NCBI RefSeq assembly: GCF_900636515.1 | Contig: NZ_LR134287.1 | Location: 682,001 to 746,000 of the forward strand | Source: Neisseria animalis | Lineage (GTDB): Bacteria; Pseudomonadota; Gammaproteobacteria; Burkholderiales; Neisseriaceae | DNA length: 64,000 nucleotides | Direction: 5' to 3' | Shown: piece by piece, positions 34,466-44,361 of the stretch | Position numbering within the stretch: the first letter of the stretch is position 1 | Layout of the letters: each line of letters starts with the position of its first letter | Notes under the pieces: model-generated | The model's database searches: none | What the model was told of the DNA's origin: nothing | The model's input: only the letters and a program-made list of their open reading frames with translations | Made by a program: the position numbers and the translations under genes

Positions 34466-36883
34466 TTAAAGATGGTCTTTTTGCGCGAGGATTCTGCGGC
34501 TGCCGTTGTGGTCGGCGGGGGTAACGATGCCGGCGTTTTCGAGGGCGTCCATCAGGTTGGCGGCGCGGTTGTAGCCGATTTTGAGATGGCGTTGCAGTGC
34601 GGAAATGGAGGTTTTTTTGCTTTCTAAAATGAAGGATACGGCTTGGTCGAAGAGGTCGTCGCTGTTTGCATTGGGGTTGACGATGTTGGTGGTTTCCAAA
34701 GCGGCCTCACCGCTGAGAAGGCCGTCGATATAGTCCGGGGCGGCTTGTTCGCGCAGGTGTGCGGCAATGGCATGTACTTCTTCGTCGCTGGCAAAGGGGC
34801 TTTGCAGGCGGATGGGTTCGGCGTTGCCGGGCTGCAGGAACAGGGCATCGCCGAGGGAGAGCAGGTTGTTGGCGCCGTTTTGGTCGATGATGACGCGGCT
34901 GTCGATGCTTCCGGCTACGGTGAAGGCCAGTCGGGTAGGGACGTTGGCTTTAATCAGACCGGTAAAGATGTCGGAAGTCGGTTTTTGGGTGGCGATAATC
35001 ATGTGCATACCTGCTGCACGGGCTTTTTGTGCAATGCGGGTAACTTGGGTTTCGACTGATTTGCGTTCGGTCATAATCAGGTCGGCAAATTCGTCGATAA
35101 CGATGACGATGTAGGGCAGTTTGGCCAATGGTTCGGGGTTGTCGGGGGTAAGGCTGAACGGGTTGTGCAGCGGTTTGCCGTTTTTCTCGGCTTCTTCGAC
35201 TTTGGCGTTGAAGCCTTCCATGTTGCGTACGCCTGCGTGGGCAAGCAGGCGGTAGCGTTTTTCCATTTCGGCAACGCACCAGTTCAGCGCTTGGCCTGCT
35301 TCGTTCATTTGGGTGATGACGGGGCTGAGCAGGTGGGGAATGTCGTTGTACGGCGCCAGTTCGATCATTTTGGGGTCGATCATGATGAAGCGTACTTCGT
35401 CGGGGGTCGCGCGGTACAGGATAGACAGAATCATGGCGTTGATGCCGACTGATTTGCCGGATTTGGTCATGCCGGCAACCAGCATATGCGGCATTTGGGT
35501 TAGGTCGCCGAATACGGGGGTGCCGGAGATGTCTTTGCCGAGTGCAACGGTGAGCTTGGACTTGGCTTCGGCAAAATCGGGTGAGGCAAGCATTTCGCGC
35601 AATAAGACGCTTTGGCGTTTGGCGTTGGGGATTTCTATGCCCATTGTGCTTTTGCCGGCAATGCTTTCGACAACGCGTACGGCGGTGGCGGGCAGGGAAA
35701 GCGGACGGGCAAGGTCTTTGGCGCAGGATACAATCTGGCTGCCCCGCACGCCTTGTGCGGGTTCGATTTCAAAGCGGGTGATGGTCGGGCCGCTGGTGGC
35801 GGACACGACTTCTACGCCGATGTTGTATTCGGCCAGTTTGGATTCGATGACGGCGGCGGTGCGCTCCAATTCGGCCGGGTCGATGGTAATGGTTTCTTCA
35901 GACGGCATGGAGAGCAGGGAAAGAGAGGGTTTTTGGTACTCTCCTGCTGTTTGGGGTTCTTCCGGCGTTTCAAATAGTGATGTTTGGATTTTGGGCGGCG
36001 GTGCAACGGTAAGCGGGCCGGATTTGCGGTTGCTGCTGCTGCCTTCCAAACGCGGCACGGGGGCGGCGGTAATGGTTTGCGCCTCTTTGATCATGCGGCG
36101 GGTGTTTTTTTCATCGGGAAGTTCGGCGGCTTCGGCTTTGGCACGGCGGTTGTCGTTGATTTTTTGTTTCAGGCTGCCGAATGCGTTTTCTGCACCGCGG
36201 CCGGTTTTGGCCAATACTTCCAGCCAAGAAACTTGCGTGAGCAGGGAAACGGCCAAGAGCAGGACGACAAGCATAATCAGCAGGCTGCCGGACGTGCCGA
36301 GCAGCCACGCCATGCCTGCGCCGGCGAAGTTGCCGACCAAGCCGCCGGCACCGACGGGCAGGCTGTCTGCCAGTTGGTTTTTGAGTGCGAAGTGTTCTAA
36401 AACGGGGCTGCAAACCAGCAGCAGGGCCAGCGCGAGCATGGCGATGCCGTGGTTGTAGGGTTTGTGGTTTTCTTGTTTTTGGAAGAGGCGGAAGTTTTTA
36501 TACAGGAAAACGCATGAGGCAATAATCCACCACCAGAATGAGAGACCGAACAGATAATAGCCGATGTCGGAGAGATAAGCGCCGAACAATCCGCCGAAAT
36601 TGATGGTTTGGCCGACATCGGGCATGCTGCGTGACCATGCGGGATCGGCCATGTCGAAACTCAACAGGGCAATGGCAAGGTAAACGGTAACGACCAAGCC
36701 GAACAGCCACAGGGTGTCGTTAATCAGATTGGCAACGTGTTCCGGGCGTGCTTTTTTTTCTTCGCTTTTTTGCAGGGCTTTGGCGGCTTTGAGGCTTTCG
36801 GAGAGTTTGGCGGACTGCTGGGTGGCCGTTTTGCTGCGGCGGGCGGTTGGTTTGGACTTGGCAGGTGTTTTTTTGGCGGTCAT
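34466..36883 (-). CDS. ftsK: DNA translocase FtsK
   Basis: The protein has 805 residues. It couples chromosome segregation to cell division. Four N-terminal membrane helices (TLWLFGLVVTVYLAIALL onward) anchor it at the septum, a linker follows, then the motor with Walker A GMTKSGKS and Walker B VIVIDEFADL, and a C-terminal winged-helix gamma domain that reads chromosomal orientation sequences. The ATG at 36883 (MTAKKTPAKSK) replaces the DUS-derived start MQTAF. A run of eight A residues on the coding strand (T8 at 36752-36759) encodes part of the basic KK stretch. Confidence 0.95.
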   Translation of the reverse strand: MTAKKTPAKSKPTARRSKTATQQSAKLSESLKAAKALQKSEEKKARPEHVANLINDTLWLFGLVVTVYLAIALLSFDMADPAWSRSMPDVGQTINFGGLFGAYLSDIGYYLFGLSFWWWIIASCVFLYKNFRLFQKQENHKPYNHGIAMLALALLLVCSPVLEHFALKNQLADSLPVGAGGLVGNFAGAGMAWLLGTSGSLLIMLVVLLLAVSLLTQVSWLEVLAKTGRGAENAFGSLKQKINDNRRAKAEAAELPDEKNTRRMIKEAQTITAAPVPRLEGSSSNRKSGPLTVAPPPKIQTSLFETPEEPQTAGEYQKPSLSLLSMPSEETITIDPAELERTAAVIESKLAEYNIGVEVVSATSGPTITRFEIEPAQGVRGSQIVSCAKDLARPLSLPATAVRVVESIAGKSTMGIEIPNAKRQSVLLREMLASPDFAEAKSKLTVALGKDISGTPVFGDLTQMPHMLVAGMTKSGKSVGINAMILSILYRATPDEVRFIMIDPKMIELAPYNDIPHLLSPVITQMNEAGQALNWCVAEMEKRYRLLAHAGVRNMEGFNAKVEEAEKNGKPLHNPFSLTPDNPEPLAKLPYIVIVIDEFADLIMTERKSVETQVTRIAQKARAAGMHMIIATQKPTSDIFTGLIKANVPTRLAFTVAGSIDSRVIIDQNGANNLLSLGDALFLQPGNAEPIRLQSPFASDEEVHAIAAHLREQAAPDYIDGLLSGEAALETTNIVNPNANSDDLFDQAVSFILESKKTSISALQRHLKIGYNRAANLMDALENAGIVTPADHNGSRRILAQKDHL

Positions 36884-36977
36884 GTTCGGGCGTGGGCAAA
36901 AGGCCGTCTGCAAAACGGCAGGGTTGCGTGAATAAAGATTGTGGATTATACCGTAGAAGCAGGGGGATATACAGCAG

Positions 36978-37004
36978 AAGGCCGTCTGTTTGCAGACGGC
37001 CTTC
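36978..37004 (-). terminator. DUS-pair terminator after znuA
   Basis: AAGGCCGTCTG and CAGACGGCCTT face each other almost without loop, 18 bp after the znuA stop. Confidence 0.6.
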
Positions 37005-37021
37005 GGGCAGATTGGAGAAAT

Positions 37022-37921
37022 TTATTTCATGGCGTTTGCCAACATACGGACATTGTAGGTGTACATACCGATATAACTGTTGGCCGGTGCCTTGCCCAGC
37101 GCGTCGGAATAAAGTTTGCCGCTGATGCGTACGCCGGTTTCTTTGGCGATGCGGTTAATCATGCGCGTATCTTTGATGTTTTCGGCAAATACGGCTTTGA
37201 TGCCTTCGCGTTTGATTTGGCGGATAATCGAAGCCACTTGTTTTGCAGACGGCTCTGCTGCGCTGCTGACGCCTTGCGGGGCAATAAAGTTGATTTGATA
37301 ACGCTTGGCCATGTAAGCAAAAGCATCATGTCCGGTCAGCACTTTGCGCTTGCCGGCGGGAACGGAATCGAAAGCGGCTTGAGTATCACGGTGGAGTTTT
37401 TTTAATTGGTTTTGATAAGCGGTCAGGCGTTGGCGGTAATAGGTTTTGCCCTCGGGGTCTGCCTGAATCAGCGCGTTGCCGACATTTTCCGCATAGGTAA
37501 GCATTAAAACGGGGTCTGTCCAAACGTGCGGATCAAATTCACCGTGGTCGTGGTGGTGTCCGTCGTGGTCGTGATGATGGTGGCCGCCTTCTTCGGCTTT
37601 TAATGCCTGAATGCCTTTGGCTGCTTCCGCATACGGGACTTTACTTTGCTTGACGGCGCGCTGCACGTCGGCAGCCTCCAAACCCAAGCCGTTGAGCAAG
37701 ACCAATTTGGCCGCACGGATTTTTTTGATGTCGCCGCTGGTCATGTGGTAGGCATGGGAATCTTGATTGGCTCCCACCAGATTTTGAACATTGACGCGGT
37801 TGCCGCCGATTTGTTTGGCAACGTCGCCCAAAATGCTGAAGCTGGCGACAACAGGCATGGGTGCGCCATAGGCTGTACCGCTTAATAAGGCTGCCAGTAT
37901 GCCGAGTTTCCAAAATTTCAT
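37022..37921 (-). CDS. znuA: Zinc ABC transporter substrate-binding protein
   Basis: The protein has 299 residues. It has a signal peptide (MKFWKLGILAALLSGTAYGA), cluster A-1 lobes with metal ligand His in DSHAYHMT, and a His-rich acidic loop (EEGGHHHHDHDGHHHDHGEFDPHVW) typical of zinc rather than manganese binders. The ATG at 37921 follows GGAGG. A Zur-box-like site lies 15 bp upstream. It stands alone; znuCB are 28 kb away, whereas in the meningococcus the three genes are adjacent as I recall. Confidence 0.93.
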   Translation of the reverse strand: MKFWKLGILAALLSGTAYGAPMPVVASFSILGDVAKQIGGNRVNVQNLVGANQDSHAYHMTSGDIKKIRAAKLVLLNGLGLEAADVQRAVKQSKVPYAEAAKGIQALKAEEGGHHHHDHDGHHHDHGEFDPHVWTDPVLMLTYAENVGNALIQADPEGKTYYRQRLTAYQNQLKKLHRDTQAAFDSVPAGKRKVLTGHDAFAYMAKRYQINFIAPQGVSSAAEPSAKQVASIIRQIKREGIKAVFAENIKDTRMINRIAKETGVRISGKLYSDALGKAPANSYIGMYTYNVRMLANAMK

Positions 37922-37935
37922 TCTTGCCTCCGTTT

Positions 37936-37950
37936 TGATATGGTATAACA
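37936..37950 (-). promoter_or_regulatory. Zur-box-like operator upstream of znuA
   Basis: Minus strand TGTTATACCATATCA, one mismatch in six in the right half of the remembered consensus TGTTATNNNATAACA. A TATAAT -10 overlaps its left edge (TATAATGTTATA). Confidence 0.65.
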
Positions 37951-38087
37951 TTATATAAGTTTAAATGAGTATGTGGTTTTAAGCAAGACCAAGGCCGTCT
38001 GCAAAATGACTTGATCGGACACGGACTTGCTGTTTTATCCGAAGATGCTATTATCCGCTTTACTGTTAACTGATAAGCCGTATCCAT

Positions 38088-38528
38088 ATGATGACCGAAA
38101 CAGAATTGCAGACTTTCTTGCACCGCCATATTCCTGCTACTGCCGCGCTGGGATTGGAAGTAGCGGAATGCAGCAGGGAGCAGACGGTTGTTACACTGCC
38201 GCATCTGCCTAACCGCAACCACAAAAATACGGTTTTCGGCGGCAGCATCGCATTGGCGGCAACGGCGTGCGGGTGGGCGGCAGTGCATTGCGCTTTGCCT
38301 GAAGCGGCGGGGAATATCGTTATCCAGCAAGGGGAAACGCGTTATCTTCGTCCGGCGCGCGCGGGTTTGACGGTGATTACGCGCAATGCAGACGATGAAG
38401 CATGGAAAGTCATGCGTGAGATGTTCGGACGGCGCGGCAAAGGAAAAATCGAATTGTATACGCAGGTTTTTTCAGACGGCATTTTGGCGGCGGAATTTCG
38501 CGGAAAATATGTAGCGTTGAAAGAATAA
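38088..38528 (+). CDS. YiiD-C-type thioesterase domain protein
   Basis: The protein has 146 residues and a single hot-dog fold: PNRNHKNTVFGGSIALAATACGWAAVH is the central helix region with the likely catalytic site, and GETRYLRPARAGL a following strand. It belongs to the putative thioesterase group found at the C-terminus of YiiD. The acyl-thioester substrate is unknown. An internal DUS (TTCAGACGGC) encodes FSDG. An alternative start lies one codon later. Confidence 0.75.
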   Translation: MMTETELQTFLHRHIPATAALGLEVAECSREQTVVTLPHLPNRNHKNTVFGGSIALAATACGWAAVHCALPEAAGNIVIQQGETRYLRPARAGLTVITRNADDEAWKVMREMFGRRGKGKIELYTQVFSDGILAAEFRGKYVALKE

Positions 38529-38594
38529 TCGGCCGGCTGCACAAAAGGCCGTCTGCAAAATACCCATGATGATTGGTACAGAACCGTTTTAGGC

Positions 38595-40139
38595 ATGAGC
38601 TATTTAATCGAAATCGAAAACCTCTCCGCCTCATTTCCAAACAAGGAAGTGCTGCACGATATTTCCCTCAATATCCGCGAGGGCAGGAAAACCGCGCTGG
38701 TGGGCGAGAGCGGCAGCGGCAAAACCGTGTTGGCGCAAGGCATTATGCGCCTGAATCCGTCGGTGTCGTTTGGCGGCCGTCTGAAATTCGGCGGGCGCGA
38801 TTTGCTCGCTTTGCCGGAACGAGAATTGCGCAAGCTGCGCGGGCGGGAAATCGGCATGGTGTTCCAAGAGCCGATGACGGCTTTGAATCCGGTGGTGCGG
38901 GTGGGCAGCCAGATTGCCGAGGTTTTGACGCTGCATTTGGGGCTGACGAAAAAAGCGGCATGGGCGCGGGCGGTGGAGCTGTTGGCCGAAACCGGCATCC
39001 GTCAGCCCGAAGAAAAAGCGTCGGCGTATCCTTTCCAGCTTTCGGGCGGGCAGCGGCAGCGGGCGATGATTGCGATGGCGGTGGCGGCGGAGCCGAAACT
39101 GTTGATTGCCGATGAGCCGACTACCGCGCTGGATGTGGCGGTGCAGGCGCAGATTTTGGATTTGCTCGCGCGTTTGCAGGCGGAAAAAAACATGACCCTG
39201 CTGTATATCAGCCACGATTTGAACTTGGTGCGCCGTTTCGCCGACGATGTGGCGGTGATGCGCTGCGGCGAAGTGGTGGAGCGGGGCGAAATGGCGGCGG
39301 TATTTGCGAATCCGCAGCACGAATATACCCGAATGCTGATGAATGCGGGTACGGTGCGGCGGGTTGTGCCGTTGGCAGACCATGCGGCGGCGGTTTTGGA
39401 GGCGGAGCAAATCAGCGTGGCGGTCAAGGAAAGCGCGGGATTGTTCCGCAAACGCGACAAAGTGCTGCTCGAGCCGGCGGATTTCGATTTGAAGGCCGGT
39501 GAAACGCTGGGGGTTATCGGCGAGAGCGGCAGCGGTAAAACGACGCTGGCTAAGGCACTGATGCGGCTGATGAAGTCGGAAGGCCGTCTGAAAATCAACG
39601 GCGGGGCGTGGCAGCCGTACATGCGGCGGGAAATCCAGATGGTGTTTCAGGATCCGTTTGGTGCGTTTAATCCGCGTATGAATGTGCTGGAGATTGTATC
39701 GGAAGGTTTGAAAGTGCATGAGCCGCATTTGGATGCGGCAGCGGTGCGGGCGCGGGTGGTGGAGGTGTTGCGGCAGGTCGGTTTGCCTGAAGAAGTGCTT
39801 TACCGTTATCCGCATGCGTTTTCCGGCGGGCAGCGGCAGCGGCTGGCGATTGCGCGTGCGGTGGTCGTGCGCCCGAAAATTTTGGTATTGGACGAGCCGA
39901 CCAGTGCGCTGGACGTGCATTGGCAGCAGCAGATTTTGGACCTGCTTGCGGATTTGCAGCGGCAATATGGTTTGAGCTTAATTGTCATCAGCCATGATTT
40001 GGCGGTTATCCGCGCTTTGTCGCACCGCGTGATGGTGTTGAAAGACGGCAGGGTGGTGGAACAGGGCGGCTTGGAGGAAGTGTTTGCCAAACCCAAATCC
40101 GACTATACACAAAATCTATTATTGCATTCGGCTACTTGA
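38595..40139 (+). CDS. Tandem ABC ATPase of the oligopeptide/YejF type
   Basis: The protein has 514 residues with two full ATPase halves: Walker A GESGSGKTV and GESGSGKTT, signatures LSGGQRQRA and FSGGQRQRL, Walker B LLIADEPTTALD and ILVLDEPTSALD. Such fused ATPases (DppDF-like, YejF) drive peptide or microcin-C-type import. No permease or binding-protein gene is next to it, so the partner must be elsewhere. The substrate is inferred from the family only. Confidence 0.88.
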   Translation: MSYLIEIENLSASFPNKEVLHDISLNIREGRKTALVGESGSGKTVLAQGIMRLNPSVSFGGRLKFGGRDLLALPERELRKLRGREIGMVFQEPMTALNPVVRVGSQIAEVLTLHLGLTKKAAWARAVELLAETGIRQPEEKASAYPFQLSGGQRQRAMIAMAVAAEPKLLIADEPTTALDVAVQAQILDLLARLQAEKNMTLLYISHDLNLVRRFADDVAVMRCGEVVERGEMAAVFANPQHEYTRMLMNAGTVRRVVPLADHAAAVLEAEQISVAVKESAGLFRKRDKVLLEPADFDLKAGETLGVIGESGSGKTTLAKALMRLMKSEGRLKINGGAWQPYMRREIQMVFQDPFGAFNPRMNVLEIVSEGLKVHEPHLDAAAVRARVVEVLRQVGLPEEVLYRYPHAFSGGQRQRLAIARAVVVRPKILVLDEPTSALDVHWQQQILDLLADLQRQYGLSLIVISHDLAVIRALSHRVMVLKDGRVVEQGGLEEVFAKPKSDYTQNLLLHSAT

Positions 40140-40204
40140 AATTTCCCGATATAAGCCCTATTCTGAAACCTATCAGACAACCTCCACGTTGAAAGGAATG
40201 ATTT

Positions 40205-40537
40205 ATGAGCAGCGAATTGATTGTACATGCTACCGATGCCAGCTTCGAACAAGATGTTTTGAAATCGGAAGTACCGGTATTGTTGGATTTTTGGGCTCCT
40301 TGGTGCGGTCCGTGCAAAATGATTGCCCCGATTTTGGACGAAGTGGCTGCCGAGTTTGAAGGCAAGTTGAAAGTGGTGAAAATCAACATCGATGAAAACG
40401 AGCAGACTCCTGCTCAATTCGGCGTGCGCGGCATTCCGACTCTGATGGTGTTTAAAAACGGTGAAAATGTTGCGACTAAAGTCGGCGCATTGGCCAAAGG
40501 CCAGTTGACTGCGTTCATCAACGCTTCCATCGCTTAA
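40205..40537 (+). CDS. trxA: Thioredoxin
   Basis: The protein has 110 residues. It is a general dithiol reductant kept reduced by thioredoxin reductase. The active site WCGPC lies at residues 33-37, and the cis-Pro loop is in [22 protein letters not shown] precedes the ATG as a ribosome-binding site. It is followed by its own palindromic terminator. Confidence 0.96.
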   Translation: MSSELIVHATDASFEQDVLKSEVPVLLDFWAPWCGPCKMIAPILDEVAAEFEGKLKVVKINIDENEQTPAQFGVRGIPTLMVFKNGENVATKVGALAKGQLTAFINASIA

Positions 40538-40554
40538 TCGGTTTCATTAACCAA

Positions 40555-40590
40555 ACAAAAAAGGCAGAATATTCTGCCTTTTTTGTTTGG
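40555..40590 (+). terminator. trxA terminator
   Basis: AAAAAAGGCAGAATATTCTGCCTTTTTT is a near-perfect palindrome with T run, 18 bp after the stop. Confidence 0.9.
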
Positions 40591-40771
40591 ATATACCGCG
40601 AAAGGCCGTCTGTAAATCAGGGGTGCAACAATCTCTGTTTTGCAGACGGCTTTTATGGTTGTTTCGTCAGATGAATACGGCGTTACGGCACATGGTTGTG
40701 CAGCATTGTACTGCCTGATGCGTTGTATCAATCCGGTGAAACGGCTGTGCAAACGTTTAATCTGCCGATGT

Positions 40772-41080
40772 TCAGGCTTTCAGCAGCTCTTGCAGTTCGC
40801 CCGCTTCGTACATCTCCATCAGAATATCGGAGCCGCCGATAAATTCGCCGTTTACATACAGCTGCGGAATGGTCGGCCAATCGCTGTATTCTTTAATGCC
40901 TTGGCGGACTTCGTCGTTTTCCAATACGTTGACGGTTACATAATCGGTACAGCCGGCCGCGTTGAGAATCTGTACGGCACGGGAAGAAAAACCGCATTGC
41001 GGAAATTGTTTCGTACCTTTCATAAACAATACGACACGGTGGGTGGTAACAACTTCTTTGATTTGCTCTTGAATGCTCAT
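40772..41080 (-). CDS. grxD: Monothiol glutaredoxin
   Basis: The protein has 102 residues. It carries iron-sulfur clusters and takes part in their delivery. The single-cysteine motif CGFS is at residues 29-32 ([11 protein letters not shown]), with the glutathione-binding [19 protein letters not shown] downstream. The length is normal for Grx4/GrxD. Confidence 0.94.
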   Translation of the reverse strand: MSIQEQIKEVVTTHRVVLFMKGTKQFPQCGFSSRAVQILNAAGCTDYVTVNVLENDEVRQGIKEYSDWPTIPQLYVNGEFIGGSDILMEMYEAGELQELLKA

Positions 41081-41334
41081 GTGCGTTCCTGAAAATTGTT
41101 GAGGGAAGACTCGTTTATTATACCTGCTTTACGGGCATTTAAAATGATTGTTTTGTAAAACCCGTTTGCGGGCATAGGGAAATGCGCGTAAAGATACAGA
41201 CGGCAAGCTACGGGCAATTTGGATAAGGATGGGTGGGCTTGCCGTTGAAACTTGGTCAAGCTGCCGCTTTGAAGCAGACAATATGATGGCTTTTATGCGG
41301 TTTCATGAGGGTATGCCTCATGCCGTCTGCAAAA

Positions 41335-41441
41335 TATAGTCATTTAAAATAAGAATGATACATCGTTGCTTTGCCTTGCCGTACTATGTGTACTGTCTGC
41401 GGCTTCGCTGCCTTGTCTCATTCTTATTTTATTCGACTATA
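41335..41441 (+). repeat. Correia-like 107-bp element, copy 7
   Basis: Complete copy between grxD and the acnB terminator; it directly follows a DUS (GCCGTCTGCAAAA). Confidence 0.95.
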
Positions 41442-41452
41442 GTGTATTCATG

Positions 41453-41521
41453 CCGTCTGTAAAAACAGGGCAATAAAAAACGGAATGGTTATGCACCATT
41501 CCGTTTTGCAGACGGCTTTAA
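41453..41521 (-). terminator. DUS pair after acnB
   Basis: TGCCGTCTGTAAAAACAGGG ... CCGTTTTGCAGACGGC, with an inner inverted repeat AACGGAATGG/CCATTCCGTT, about 30 bp past the acnB stop. Confidence 0.55.
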
Positions 41522-41549
41522 GATAAAGATTAAAGCCGTATGACAAGGA

Positions 41550-44135
41550 TTACACGTTTACTTTTTCGGCAACTTCGTTGTACGAATCGATTTCGTTGAA
41601 GTTCATATAACGGTAAATCTTGTCGCCGTTTTCATCGATAATGCCGATATTGGCTTGGTACTCTTCCACGGTCGGGATTTTGCCCAGTTTCGAGCAAATT
41701 GCCGCCAATTCCGCAGAGCCCAAGAATACGTTGGTGTTTTTACCCAAACGGTTCGGGAAGTTGCGGGTGGAAGTCGACATCACGGTAGCACCTTCGCGTA
41801 CTTGTGCTTGGTTACCCATACACAGCGAACAACCCGGCATTTCCATGCGGGCACCGGCGCGGCCGAGCACGCCGTAGTGGCCTTCGTTGGTCAATTCCTG
41901 CGCGTCCATTTTGGTCGGCGGTGCCATCCACAGGCGTACCGGAATATCGTTTTTGCCTTCCAGCAGTTTGGAAGCGGCACGGAAGTGGCCGATATTGGTC
42001 ATACAAGAACCGATAAACACTTCGTCGATAACCGTACCGGATTTTTCAGACATGAAGCATACGTCGTCCGGATCGTTCGGGCAGGCGATAATCGGTTCTT
42101 TGATGTCGTCCATGTTGATTTCGATTACGGCTGCGTATTCGGCATCTTTGTCCGCTTCCAGAAGTTGCGGATTGGCCAGCCATGCTTCCATGGCTTTGAT
42201 ACGGCGTTCCAAGGTGCGCGGATCTTGATAGCCGTCTGCAATCATGTTTTTCATCAACACGATATTGGACTTCATGTACTCGATAATCGGCTCTTGGTTG
42301 AGTTTCACGGTACAGCCGGCGGCAGACCGCTCTGCAGAAGCATCAGACAATTCAAATGCTTGCTCGACTTTCAAATCCGGCAGACCTTCGATTTCCAGAA
42401 TGCGGCCGGAGAAGATGTTTTTCTTACCGGCTTTGGCTACGGTCAGCAAACCTTGCTTGATGGCGTAAAGCGGAATGGCATTGACCAAGTCGCGCAGGGT
42501 AACGCCCGGTTGCAGCTTGCCGCTGAAACGGACCAATACGGATTCCGGCATATCCAAAGGCATCACGCCGGTTGCGGCGGCAAAGGCCACCAAGCCCGAA
42601 CCGGCAGGGAAGGAAATACCCAGCGGGAAGCGGGTATGCGAGTCGCCGCCGGTACCGACTGTATCGGGCAGCAACAGACGGTTCAGCCAAGAGTGGATCA
42701 CACCGTCGCCCGGACGCAGCGACACACCGCCGCGAGTGGAGATGAATTCAGGCAGCTCTTTGTGGGTCTTCACATCGACCGGCTTCGGATAGGCGGCTGT
42801 GTGGCAGAACGACTGCATCACCAAATCGGCAGAGAAGCCCAAGCAGGCCAAGTCTTTCAACTCGTCGCGGGTCATCGGGCCGGTAGTGTCTTGAGAGCCG
42901 ACAGTGGTCATACGCGGCTCGCAGTAAGTACCCGGACGCACGCCTTGCCCTTCGGGCAGACCGCAGGCGCGGCCGACCATTTTTTGCGCCAGTGTGAAAC
43001 CGGCTTTGCTCTCGGCAGGTGCTTTAGGCAGACGGAACTTGTCGGAAGCGGGCAAGCCCAATGCTTCGCGCGCCTTGGCGGTCAGGCCGCGGCCGATAAT
43101 CAGGTTGATGCGGCCGCCGGCTTGGACTTCGTCCAGCAATACTTGGGATTTCAACTCGAATTCGGCAACGGTTTCACCGTTTTTCACGATTTTGCCTTCG
43201 TAAGGCAGAATATCGACAACATCGCCCATTTTCAACGCAGATACATCGACTTCAATCGGCAGTGCGCCGGAGTCTTCTTGGGTATTGAAGAAAATCGGTG
43301 CGATTTTGCCGCCCAAACATACGCCGCCGAAGCGTTTGTTCGGAACGAAAGGAATGTCTTCGCCGGTATGCCAAATCACAGAGTTGGTAGCCGATTTGCG
43401 GGAAGAGCCGGTACCGACCACATCGCCGACATAGGCAACCGGATGGCCTTTAGCTTTAAGTTCTTCCAATAATTTAATCGGACCGACTTCACCCGGTTTG
43501 TCGGGATTGATGCCGTCGCGCGGGTTTTTCAACATCGCCAGCGCATGCAGGGGAATATCGGGACGAGACCATGCGTCGGGAGCCGGAGACAGGTCGTCGG
43601 TATTGGTTTCGCCGTCTACTTTGAACACGGTAACGGTAATTTTTTCAGGAACGGTGTCGCGTGAAGTAAACCATTCGGCATCCGCCCAAGATTGCAATAC
43701 TTCTTTGGCAAAGACATTGCCTTTTTCGGCTTTTTCCTGAACATCGTGGAAAGAATCAAACATCAACAGGGTATGTTTCAGGCCTTTTGCCGCAATCGGA
43801 GCCAGCTTGTCGTTGTCGAGCAGCTCAATCAGCGGATGGATATTGTAGCCGCCGAGCATGGTACCGAGTAATTCGGTAGCGTATTCCGGAGAAATCAATG
43901 GGCTGGCAACGCTGCCTTCGGCAACGGCCGCCAAGAAAGAGGCTTTTACTTTGGCCGCATCGTCCACGCCGGGCGGTACGCGGTGCGCTAACAATTCAAC
44001 TAAAAACTCACCTTCTCCGGCAGGAGGGTTTTTCAACAGCTCGACCAAATCGGCCGTTTGCTGTGCGGTCAGAGGAAGGGCGGGAATACCGAGGGCTGCA
44101 CGCTCGGAGGCGGCTTTGCGATAGGCTTCTAACAT
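41550..44135 (-). CDS. acnB: Aconitate hydratase B
   Basis: The protein has 861 residues, the normal length. It interconverts citrate and isocitrate in the citric acid cycle with a [4Fe-4S] cluster. Cluster cysteines are seen in [11 protein letters not shown] and [10 protein letters not shown], and the N-terminal HEAT-like domain typical of AcnB ([36 protein letters not shown]) distinguishes it from AcnA. A long antisense ORF is only a shadow. Confidence 0.97.
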   Translation of the reverse strand: MLEAYRKAASERAALGIPALPLTAQQTADLVELLKNPPAGEGEFLVELLAHRVPPGVDDAAKVKASFLAAVAEGSVASPLISPEYATELLGTMLGGYNIHPLIELLDNDKLAPIAAKGLKHTLLMFDSFHDVQEKAEKGNVFAKEVLQSWADAEWFTSRDTVPEKITVTVFKVDGETNTDDLSPAPDAWSRPDIPLHALAMLKNPRDGINPDKPGEVGPIKLLEELKAKGHPVAYVGDVVGTGSSRKSATNSVIWHTGEDIPFVPNKRFGGVCLGGKIAPIFFNTQEDSGALPIEVDVSALKMGDVVDILPYEGKIVKNGETVAEFELKSQVLLDEVQAGGRINLIIGRGLTAKAREALGLPASDKFRLPKAPAESKAGFTLAQKMVGRACGLPEGQGVRPGTYCEPRMTTVGSQDTTGPMTRDELKDLACLGFSADLVMQSFCHTAAYPKPVDVKTHKELPEFISTRGGVSLRPGDGVIHSWLNRLLLPDTVGTGGDSHTRFPLGISFPAGSGLVAFAAATGVMPLDMPESVLVRFSGKLQPGVTLRDLVNAIPLYAIKQGLLTVAKAGKKNIFSGRILEIEGLPDLKVEQAFELSDASAERSAAGCTVKLNQEPIIEYMKSNIVLMKNMIADGYQDPRTLERRIKAMEAWLANPQLLEADKDAEYAAVIEINMDDIKEPIIACPNDPDDVCFMSEKSGTVIDEVFIGSCMTNIGHFRAASKLLEGKNDIPVRLWMAPPTKMDAQELTNEGHYGVLGRAGARMEMPGCSLCMGNQAQVREGATVMSTSTRNFPNRLGKNTNVFLGSAELAAICSKLGKIPTVEEYQANIGIIDENGDKIYRYMNFNEIDSYNEVAEKVNV

Positions 44136-44308
44136 CTCTTTGTTCCTTTAGGGTGTTTTTCTTCTGGAAGACAAATATTTGTATCAATACAAATGATTTG
44201 CAGTTAAAGATTGTAAACAATCTCCGCTACTCAATCATAGACGAAAATTGTCTGATTGAAAATAGGCTTGTTGTCGAATGTAATAAAGATTTTTTATAAA
44301 AAGGTGCA

Positions 44309-44343
44309 GGCCGTCTGTAAATTTGATTTTGCAGACGGCCTTA
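44309..44343 (-). terminator. DUS-pair terminator after glxK
   Basis: AGGCCGTCTGTAAATTTG and GATTTTGCAGACGGCCT, 20 bp past the glxK stop. Confidence 0.6.
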
Positions 44344-44361
44344 TGCGGGCGTTTGGTGGAA

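Noticed and set aside
36752..36759. A8 tract in ftsK as a phase-variation site
   Set aside because: ftsK is essential in most bacteria and the tract encodes a normal Lys-rich stretch; on/off switching is unlikely.
41655..43472. 605-codon ORF antisense to acnB
   Set aside because: A shadow of high-GC third positions in acnB; composition rich in His, Gln and Arg, no domain.
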